14,172 bases of DNA. It comes from Nitrospinota bacterium (GTDB taxonomy: Bacteria > Tectomicrobia > Entotheonellia > J063). Position numbers and translations under genes: made by a program. Location of the stretch: positions 1 to 14,172 of the forward strand of contig RFHZ01000315.1 of assembly GCA_003696125.1 (NCBI GenBank). The letters run 5' to 3'. A model generated the notes under the pieces. It was not told where the DNA came from and ran no database searches. It saw nothing but the letters and a program-made list of their open reading frames with translations. Positions 1 through 4,873 of the stretch are shown in pieces (the stretch's first letter is position 1; each line of letters opens with the position of its first letter).

Positions 1-131
1 GAGACGCGAGCCGCCTGGACGATGCGGGCATCCCCTCCCAGGTAATCGACCAGGCGGACAAAGCCATGATTCAAGACCGGAAACTCTTTATCCAGGATCG
101 CCTCGGCGGCCGGGACGACAATATGGGCCAT
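1..131 (-). CDS. thyX: Flavin-dependent thymidylate synthase ThyX, N-terminal part (runs off the window)
   Basis: ThyX makes dTMP from dUMP using FAD and methylenetetrahydrofolate in the cytoplasm. Only about 43 N-terminal residues are visible, starting MAHIVVPAAEAILDKEF and continuing with GFVRLVDYLGGDARIVQAAR. That second stretch resembles the conserved ThyX N-terminus, where 'VRLVDYMG.D..IVQAARVS' leads into the active-site region. The ATG is the complement of 129-131. A purine-rich ribosome site (AAGGAAA on the minus strand) lies about 6 nt upstream, which supports this start. The catalytic part of the protein lies outside the window, so completeness cannot be judged. It is transcribed away from the regulator gene and is probably unrelated to the polysaccharide operon. 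Confidence 0.85.
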   Translation of the reverse strand, partial: MAHIVVPAAEAILDKEFPVLNHGFVRLVDYLGGDARIVQAARV

Positions 132-270
132 GACCGGTTTCCTTTTCCGTACCTGTTACTAAACCTGCCCTCTGTTTTATCCTGGAGAGGCTATCGAAAA
201 AACTTTTGACCGCGGAACAGGAGAGTCTTTCCCTGTCGGCCATTGTTACGGATGATAAAATTCCCTCTCT

Positions 271-300
271 TTTATACCGGATAGGCGATGGCGCTGTCAA
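271..300 (-). promoter_or_regulatory. Sigma-70-like promoter reading towards thyX
   Basis: On the minus strand a perfect -35 TTGACA (complement of 295-300) is followed, after an 18-bp spacer, by TATAAA (complement of 271-276). A start near 264 would give thyX an untranslated leader of about 130 nt. I see no convincing gene in that leader. Assignment rests on sequence match only. Confidence 0.6.
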
Positions 301-320
301 GCGGAGAGGCGCGACGGAGA

Positions 321-381
321 GGCAAGGGTTTTTTCGCTTGCCGAAGAGGGGCAAATAGGGTATAGTGATAGTGAATTTGCC
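321..381. repeat. Four GGCAA/TTGCC half-sites around the regulator promoter
   Basis: GGCAAG (321-326) and CTTGCC (337-342) form one inverted pair. GGCAAA (350-355) and TTTGCC (376-381) form a second pair that straddles the -10 box. The first pair overlaps the -35 box. This layout would suit an operator for a repressor or for autoregulation. The binding protein is unknown and the call is inference from symmetry. Confidence 0.4.
338..366 (+). promoter_or_regulatory. Sigma-70-like promoter of the response-regulator gene
   Basis: TTGCCG (338-343) and TATAGT (361-366) are separated by 17 bp. Transcription would start near 373, about 46 nt before the ATG at 419. This also argues against the in-frame ATG at 365, which lies inside the -10 box. 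The rest of the 132-418 gap holds only this promoter, the divergent thyX promoter and the GGCAA repeats. Confidence 0.55.
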
Positions 382-418
382 AAAATTTCAAAAAAAGAAA
401 AAGCATAAGGAGAGGACG

Positions 419-1789
419 ATGTCCTCCTTTCGGATACTGATTGTCGATGATGATGCCGATCATCTGGCTTTTTGTCAGGAGATCTTCCAGCAGATCCAGG
501 CCGAAGTGGTGGGGGCTTCTTCCGGAGAAGAAGCCCTGGCCTGTCTGGCCCGCGAGCGGTTTGACATCGTGGTCTCAGATCTGGTCATGCCCGGGTTAAA
601 CGGGTTGGATCTGCTGCGGGCCATGCGGGAAAAGAAATATGATATCCCGGTGATCATCATGACCGGGTATCCCGATTTAGAGAATGTGGAAGCCTGCCTG
701 GAGTCCGGCTCCTTCGATTACATCGCCAAGCCGTACGAGCCCTACCTCTTGCTGAAGATGGTGCAGCGGGCTTTATGCAAACACCAGAAGAAGATTCCCC
801 CGCTTCCGTTGGGTGAGGAAAAAGAACCGGCACCGCTTCTTCCCCTTTCCCCTAACCTCATCGGCGAGTCTCCCCAGATGCAAGAGGTTTTCCGTATGGT
901 GGGTAAGGTGGCCTGTTCCAATACCAATGTCTGTATCTACGGGGAGAGCGGAACCGGTAAGGAGCTCATTGCGCGGGCGATTCACTATCACAGCGTGCGG
1001 AAGGATCATCCGTTGATCACCTGTGACTGCACCGCCATCCCGGAAGGGTTGATGGAGAGCGAGATGTTCGGCCATGTCAAGGGAGCCTTTACCTCGGCTG
1101 CCACCGAACGGGATGGGGTGTTTCAGTTGGCCAACGGGGGAACCCTCTTTCTGGACGAGATCGGAGAGCTGAACATTCCCTTGCAGGCCAAGCTGCTGCG
1201 GGTCATCCAGTGTCGGGAGTTCCGCAAGGTGGGGGGAACCAGGCCGATCAAGGTGAACGTCCGGCTCATTGCCGCCACCAACAAGGACCTGCACGCCGCG
1301 GTGAAGAACGGCACCTTCCGTGAGGACCTCTTCTACCGGATCAATGTGATTCCGATTACCCTGCCCCCGCTGCGAGAGCGACGAGAAGACATTCCGCTCC
1401 TTATCGATTTCTTTATCCAGAAGTTCAATGCGGAGAATGACAAGGCGATAAGGGGGGTGACTCCCCGTACCCTGCAGCGGCTCATCCAGTATGAGTGGCC
1501 GGGCAATGTGCGGGAACTGGAGAACACGATCGAGCGAGCCGTGGTGATGGCGGAAGGGGAATGGATCGATGACCGGGCCCTCCCCTGGCAGGAGGAGAAG
1601 CCGAACGTTCTCCCCCTGCTCCCCCGCTTCCAGCCCCTGGCTCAGGTAGAGAAGGCCTACATTCGGGAGGTGTTGCAGGCGGTAGGGGGGAACAAGCGGC
1701 AGGCGGCCCGTATCCTGCAGATCTCTCCGACCACCTTATACCATAAGCTTCGCTCCTCGCAGGCGAAGGCGCAGGGGCTGAAGCGTTGA
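419..1789 (+). CDS. NtrC-family sigma-54-dependent response regulator
   Basis: This is a 456-residue activator with three domains. Residues 1-120 are a receiver with acidic pocket D10-D12, phospho-acceptor D54 (in VVSDLVMPG), T82 and K104. Residues about 147-380 are an AAA+ sigma-54 activation domain with Walker A GESGTGKE (175-182), Walker B GGTLFLDEIGE (240-250), and WPGNVRELENT (360-370). Residues about 411-446 are a Fis-type helix-turn-helix. The loop that contacts sigma-54 reads GAFTSA (222-227) instead of the usual GAFTGA. The start at 419 is chosen because AAGGAG precedes it by a few bases; an upstream in-frame ATG at 365 would add a Lys-rich, receiver-unlike tail. A sigma-54 promoter lies about 330 bp downstream, so it probably activates the polysaccharide operon. 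No partner histidine kinase is in the window. A PrsR-like role is possible but not shown. Confidence 0.9.
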   Translation: MSSFRILIVDDDADHLAFCQEIFQQIQAEVVGASSGEEALACLARERFDIVVSDLVMPGLNGLDLLRAMREKKYDIPVIIMTGYPDLENVEACLESGSFDYIAKPYEPYLLLKMVQRALCKHQKKIPPLPLGEEKEPAPLLPLSPNLIGESPQMQEVFRMVGKVACSNTNVCIYGESGTGKELIARAIHYHSVRKDHPLITCDCTAIPEGLMESEMFGHVKGAFTSAATERDGVFQLANGGTLFLDEIGELNIPLQAKLLRVIQCREFRKVGGTRPIKVNVRLIAATNKDLHAAVKNGTFREDLFYRINVIPITLPPLRERREDIPLLIDFFIQKFNAENDKAIRGVTPRTLQRLIQYEWPGNVRELENTIERAVVMAEGEWIDDRALPWQEEKPNVLPLLPRFQPLAQVEKAYIREVLQAVGGNKRQAARILQISPTTLYHKLRSSQAKAQGLKR

Positions 1790-1803
1790 TTTATCTTTCT
1801 TGC

Positions 1804-1826
1804 CTGCAGGGAGAGCTTCTCTGCGG
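1804..1826 (+). other. Hairpin just after the regulator stop codon
   Basis: A 9-bp stem with two G-U pairs (1804-1812 with 1818-1826) and a 5-nt loop sits 14 nt after the stop codon. No T-run follows, so it is more likely a 3'-end stabilising structure or chance than an intrinsic terminator. Bases 1806-1817 recur exactly, inverted, at 1921-1932. Confidence 0.3.
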
Positions 1827-1904
1827 CCTGGGGAAGGGGGTGATGTGCAAAAAGTGCATGTTTTAAAGAAACAGCAATCCGGCCTCACTGTGAAGACTAC
1901 TGGT

Positions 1905-1932
1905 GCAGGGAGGGGGCAGTAGCTCTCCCTGC
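1905..1932 (+). terminator. Possible weak terminator hairpin after the regulator
   Basis: GCAGGGAG (1905-1912) pairs perfectly with CTCCCTGC (1925-1932) around a 12-nt loop. The following bases are C/T-rich and include TTTT at 1938-1941, but there is no true U-tract. It may end transcription of the regulator weakly. The same arms could instead be a protein-binding site upstream of the sigma-54 promoter. Confidence 0.3.
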
Positions 1933-1944
1933 TCCCCTTTTCCT

Positions 1945-1971
1945 CCCTAAGATCCCCTCCCCCTCCCCCCC
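1945..1971 (-). other. G-quadruplex-forming motif (minus strand)
   Basis: The plus strand has C-runs of 3, 4, 5 and 7 at 1945-1947, 1954-1957, 1959-1963 and 1965-1971. On the minus strand this gives four G-runs with loops of 1, 1 and 6 nt, which satisfies the usual G3+N1-7 rule. It lies in a long pyrimidine-rich tract upstream of the sigma-54 promoter. Whether it folds in the cell is unknown. Confidence 0.5.
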
Positions 1972-1995
1972 TTGTCCAGAAGCCGAACGCTTTCC

Positions 1996-2008
1996 TGAAC
2001 TCTGTTCA
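1996..2008. promoter_or_regulatory. Candidate enhancer (activator-binding) palindrome
   Basis: TGAAC-TCT-GTTCA is a perfect 5-bp inverted repeat with a 3-nt spacer. It is centred about 140 bp upstream of the predicted sigma-54 start, within the usual range for NtrC-type enhancers. Only one such palindrome was found, whereas these activators often bind paired sites, so the assignment to the upstream regulator is tentative. Confidence 0.35.
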
Positions 2009-2064
2009 CTAACCGGACGGATTCCTCACCCCTGGCCAATCCCTCCCTGCATTCCCCTCCTCTC

Positions 2065-2077
2065 TAACCGCTTGAAA
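2065..2077 (-). promoter_or_regulatory. IHF-like site between enhancer and sigma-54 promoter
   Basis: The minus strand reads TTTCAA-GCGG-TTA, one mismatch from the IHF consensus WATCAANNNNTTR. It lies between the candidate enhancer and the promoter, where IHF normally bends DNA for sigma-54 activators. Matches of this quality are common by chance. Confidence 0.3.
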
Positions 2078-2116
2078 ACGCTCACCTCTCTCCTTTTTTC
2101 TTCCCTGTTCTCCCCC

Positions 2117-2133
2117 CTGGCACCCCTTTTGCT
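2117..2133 (+). promoter_or_regulatory. Sigma-54 (RpoN) promoter of the polysaccharide operon
   Basis: The sequence reads C-TGGCAC-C-CCTT-TTGCT. It has the diagnostic GG (2119-2120) and GC (2131-2132) separated by exactly 10 bp, and matches YTGGCACR-N4-TTGCW at all positions except the R. Transcription should start near 2144, giving a leader of about 190 nt before the first operon gene. It lies downstream of a sigma-54 activator gene, which strongly supports function. Confidence 0.8.
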
Positions 2134-2149
2134 TCCTCCAGGAGCATAT

Positions 2150-2215
2150 ATGAGCAGACAGGCAGGAAAAGGTTACCCACCTCTCCTACGGCTCCTACGG
2201 TTGTTCACCTCGTAG
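2150..2215 (+). CDS. Possible 21-residue leader peptide
   Basis: A short ORF begins ATG AGC AGA CAG and ends in TAG inside the operon leader. AGGAG (2140-2144) sits 5 nt upstream of the ATG, an ideal ribosome-site spacing. The peptide reads MSRQAGKGYPPLLRLLRLFTS. The repeated codons CTC CTA CGG encode LLRLLR, and five of seven codons there are Leu. The stop codon falls inside the 3' arm of a small hairpin (2195-2199 with 2211-2215). The predicted sigma-54 start near 2144 would leave the ribosome site at or outside the transcript end, so translation is doubtful unless the true start is a few bases earlier. It may be a control peptide or a chance ORF. Confidence 0.3.
   Translation: MSRQAGKGYPPLLRLLRLFTS
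2183..2200 (+). repeat. Tandem 9-bp repeat in the leader
   Basis: CTCCTACGG occurs twice in direct succession (2183-2191 and 2192-2200). It is in frame with the short leader ORF, so it duplicates three codons. The second copy also forms the 5' arm of a CTACG/CGTAG hairpin with 2211-2215. Confidence 0.8.
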
Positions 2216-2259
2216 CAGGAAATCCTCTCCATGATCAGATGAGGAAAAAGCACGAGAAG

Positions 2260-2271
2260 GGCGGTAGCCTG
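2260..2271 (+). promoter_or_regulatory. ops-like element (RfaH/NusG-paralogue recruitment site)
   Basis: GGCGGTAGCCTG matches the enterobacterial ops element (GGCGGTAGCNTG) at every defined position. It is on the coding strand, in the untranslated leader, 62 nt before the first operon gene and about 116 nt after the predicted start site. ops elements pause RNA polymerase and load RfaH, which suppresses termination in long polysaccharide operons, the same gene context as here. The match is visible; that an RfaH-like protein acts here is inference. Confidence 0.6.
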
Positions 2272-2332
2272 TCTCACCCCTGATTGACTCCTGTAATTGA
2301 CTTGAAAAACAGCAAGATAGAGAGGGCAAGAG

Positions 2333-3199
2333 ATGGTGAAGAAGTTTGTCTTATACCTGATGATTATCCTGATAGGGGGGGGATGTGCCGCCCTCCCCCC
2401 TCTCCCTCCTCCGGTGGAGCAGACCCTGCTCCCCCCGGATCTGGTTCTCCCGCAAAAACCAGAGCAGGAAGAGACCTATACCCTGGGTCCGCAGGATGGG
2501 TTGCGCATAACCATCTATGATAATCCAGACCTGTCCAGAGAGGTGGTCGTCTCGGCAGATGGCTCCTTCGTCTACCCGCTCATCGGCCAGGTGCAGGCTA
2601 CCGGGTTGACCGTGCGCCAACTGGAACAGGAGCTGACACGGCGACTGGCCGATGGCTACCTGGTAGAGCCGCAGGTCAGCGTCACCGTTACCCAGTACCA
2701 GAGCCAGAAGGTCTATGTCCTGGGAGCTGTCCGCTCCCCAGGCATCTATACCCTGCGACAGGACACCACCCTGCTGGAGTTGATCTCAAAGGCAGGAGGA
2801 CCGACAGGCGATGCCGGACTGGAGGTGTTGGTCGTGAAGGCCTCTGAAGCCACACCAGAGGGAAAGAATCTGCCTCTGATCCGGGTCGATCTGGAAAAGC
2901 TCCTGGCCGGGGAGATCCAGCAGCCGATCGCCATTGGCGAGGCCGATACGATCTATGTCCCCCAGCAGAGGTACTTCTTTGTGTACGGGGAGGTGCAACG
3001 ACCTGGCCGCTATCCCCTGGAGCGGAACACCACCGTCTTTAAGGCCATCACTCTGGCCGGGGGGTTTACCAGATTTGCAGCCAAGAGACGCCTCAAGGTG
3101 CAGCGGGTCATCGATGAGGTGCCCCAGGAATTCCATGCCCAGATGAACGATCGCTTACAGGCAGAGGACATCCTGGTCGTTCCCCAGAGTTACTTCTAG
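2333..3199 (+). CDS. Wza-like polysaccharide export outer-membrane lipoprotein
   Basis: A 288-residue exporter of the Poly_export/SLBB family, which forms the outer-membrane channel for exopolysaccharide or capsule. A hydrophobic signal (residues 4-14) leads to GGGC with the putative lipidated Cys at 18. The -3 residue is Gly rather than Leu, so the lipobox is imperfect. A Pro-rich linker follows. Residues about 48-125 form the export domain, with 'YTLGPQDGLRITIYDNPDLS'. Two SLBB domains follow: about 127-180, beginning KVYVLGAVRSPGIYTL, and about 214-265, beginning FFVYGEVQRPGRYPL. At 288 residues it is shorter than E. coli Wza and resembles EpsA/GumB-type exporters. It is the first gene after the sigma-54 promoter and ops-like site. 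Its start has a modest GAGGG ribosome site 7-8 nt upstream. Confidence 0.9.
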   Translation: MVKKFVLYLMIILIGGGCAALPPLPPPVEQTLLPPDLVLPQKPEQEETYTLGPQDGLRITIYDNPDLSREVVVSADGSFVYPLIGQVQATGLTVRQLEQELTRRLADGYLVEPQVSVTVTQYQSQKVYVLGAVRSPGIYTLRQDTTLLELISKAGGPTGDAGLEVLVVKASEATPEGKNLPLIRVDLEKLLAGEIQQPIAIGEADTIYVPQQRYFFVYGEVQRPGRYPLERNTTVFKAITLAGGFTRFAAKRRLKVQRVIDEVPQEFHAQMNDRLQAEDILVVPQSYF

Positions 3200-3230
3200 C
3201 CTCCTTTCTTCCAGCACGAGCGATACTCCT

Positions 3231-4796
3231 ATGTACAAAGACTTCTATGGACTCACAGAACAGCCTTTTAACATCACCCCGGATTCCAAGTTCCTCTACT
3301 GGAGTCCGAAACACCAGGACGCCTTCCGGCATCTGGTCTACAGTATCCAGAATAAAAAGGGCCTCATCCTGTTGACCGGGGAAGTGGGAACGGGAAAGAC
3401 CACGGTGTTGAATGCGGTGGTCGAGCATTTTAAAGCCCTGGATCCCCAGAACCGGGTTGCCTTTCTGGTCCATTCCAAGCTCAAGGAGAGTGATCTCTTC
3501 CGCTATATCTTCAGCGAGTTTGGCCTGGAGGTGCAGAGGCAGGTCAAGAGCGAGTACATCGTCACGTTGAGGAATTTCCTCCTGCAAAACCGGGAAGAGA
3601 GGAGGTATATCCTGCTCATTGTGGATGAGGCACAGAACTTTTCCCGGAGCCTGCTGGAAGAGATCCGGTTGATCTCCAACATCGAAACCCCCAAGGAGAA
3701 ACTGATCCAGATCATCCTGGCTGGCCAGCCCCAGTTGAGAAAGATCATCGATTCTCCAGCCCTCTACCAGTTAAAGCAGCGGATCGGGATCAGCTATAAC
3801 ATCCTGCCACTGAATTATCTGGAGACCAGGTCGTATATTCAAAAGCGTCTCCAGATTGCCGGGGCCAAGGAAGAGCCCCTCTTCCTGCCAGAGGCCATGG
3901 AAGCTGTCTATCATTACTCCGGGGGGATTCCCAGGGTGATCAATATCCTCTGTGATAATGCCCTCCTCTTCGGCTGTGCAACCCAGCAGGCCCAGATCGG
4001 CCCGGCGATCATCGCGCAGGTAGCAGAGAGCATGCATCTACGACAGAAGAAAGTCCTCCAGCCAGCAGCAACCACCGAACCCTCTCCCCCCCAGCCGCCA
4101 GAACCGGTCGATAGTTTCATCATTCATCAGGCAAGAGGGGATATGGATCGCGCTGCCCGTCGTATCAAACGGGGTGCGACCCGTCGCATTAAGCGAAAAG
4201 GGTCTTACTGGTATCTCCTCCCCCTGGGTGTGATCCCCCTGGTGCTGTTTCTGGCCTGGTTGTTCCTGTCTCCTGGAGCAGCCTCGATGCGGGATCAGGG
4301 GAGACAGATCATGCACTCCCTCCAAACGGCATTCTCCGGGTGGTTTGCTTTGACCAGGACAGATCCTCCTCCGTCTACCCCTTCTCCCATCACCCCAAAA
4401 GAAGAGTCTCCCCAGGAGGTGGTTCAGGAACGACCGCTGCCCCAGCCTGTGGATGTCCCTCCAGCCGGTCAAGGGGAGGTGGTGGACCCGGTAGTGGAGA
4501 CGCTTACTCCGGCTGGAGCGATCCCGACGAGTGCTGCATCAGGAGACGCACCCGCAGATGAAGCGCTCCCCTGGCCAGCCTCTGCTCCTGCCAGAGAGGC
4601 ATCACCGTTACCAGAGGGGGGAAGGATCAAAAAGGTGGTGACGGTGCAGGAAGGGGATACGCTGACCGATATCCTGCTGCGGGAATACGGTGAGTACGAT
4701 GCTACCCTGCTGGATCTGATCGAGCGCGTGAACCCCCAGATAGTGGATATCAATCTGATAACGGTGGGACAGCAGATCCGTTTGCCGGAACGTTAA
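3231..4796 (+). CDS. ExeA/GspA-like AAA ATPase with membrane anchor and LysM domain
   Basis: A 521-residue protein whose first 270 residues are an AAA ATPase of the ExeA/GspA type, close to the ATPases found in exosortase/exopolysaccharide loci. It begins MYKDFYGLTEQPFNITPD, and has Walker A GEVGTGKTT (50-58), Walker B ILLIVDEAQN (127-136), AGQPQLR (164-170) and GGIPRVINILCDNAL (231-245). A basic stretch (308-323) precedes a single membrane helix (about 326-346). A Pro-rich, probably periplasmic linker (about 375-465) leads to a C-terminal LysM domain (about 469-518, from VTVQEGDTL to QQIRLPE), which should bind peptidoglycan. ATP hydrolysis in the cytoplasm could thus be coupled to the cell wall, perhaps to open peptidoglycan for the export machine. 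Classical GspA carries a different peptidoglycan-binding domain. It lies 31 bp after the exporter gene. Confidence 0.85.
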   Translation: MYKDFYGLTEQPFNITPDSKFLYWSPKHQDAFRHLVYSIQNKKGLILLTGEVGTGKTTVLNAVVEHFKALDPQNRVAFLVHSKLKESDLFRYIFSEFGLEVQRQVKSEYIVTLRNFLLQNREERRYILLIVDEAQNFSRSLLEEIRLISNIETPKEKLIQIILAGQPQLRKIIDSPALYQLKQRIGISYNILPLNYLETRSYIQKRLQIAGAKEEPLFLPEAMEAVYHYSGGIPRVINILCDNALLFGCATQQAQIGPAIIAQVAESMHLRQKKVLQPAATTEPSPPQPPEPVDSFIIHQARGDMDRAARRIKRGATRRIKRKGSYWYLLPLGVIPLVLFLAWLFLSPGAASMRDQGRQIMHSLQTAFSGWFALTRTDPPPSTPSPITPKEESPQEVVQERPLPQPVDVPPAGQGEVVDPVVETLTPAGAIPTSAASGDAPADEALPWPASAPAREASPLPEGGRIKKVVTVQEGDTLTDILLREYGEYDATLLDLIERVNPQIVDINLITVGQQIRLPER

Positions 4797-4873
4797 GAAG
4801 AGGATCTGTAAAATCGCCTGCCTCTCTTCCCATACCTTCATAACAGAATCCTTTCTCTAAGGTGGATATGTCC

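Noticed and set aside
88-354. Minus-strand ORF between thyX and the regulator
   Set aside because: It overlaps the thyX start in another frame and shows no recognisable protein pattern. The region is better explained by promoters and the thyX leader.
365-418. In-frame upstream ATG extending the response regulator by 18 residues
   Set aside because: It lies within the predicted -10 box, has no good ribosome site and adds a Lys-rich tail ahead of a normal receiver start. ATG 419 has AAGGAG.
1678-1685. Second GGCGGTAG match
   Set aside because: It is inside the regulator coding sequence, lacks the following C and T of the ops pattern and has no leader context.
1845-1858. GTGCA direct repeats as an NtrC-type site
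   Set aside because: They are direct repeats with 4-bp spacing, not the dyad expected for this family, and a third copy nearby is not phased with them.
2284-2520. Plus-strand ORF overlapping the start of the exporter gene
   Set aside because: It is in a different frame from the clear Wza-like protein and ends inside it. The Pro/Gly-rich product reflects base composition.
4797-4861. Possible hairpin (AGAGG/CCTCT) between the ATPase and kinase genes
   Set aside because: The stem is short with a long loop and no T-tract follows. The genes look co-transcribed.
4862-4864. GTG as start of the kinase gene
   Set aside because: The GTG is part of the AAGGTGG ribosome site itself. ATG 4874 has correct spacing, although 4868 cannot be excluded.
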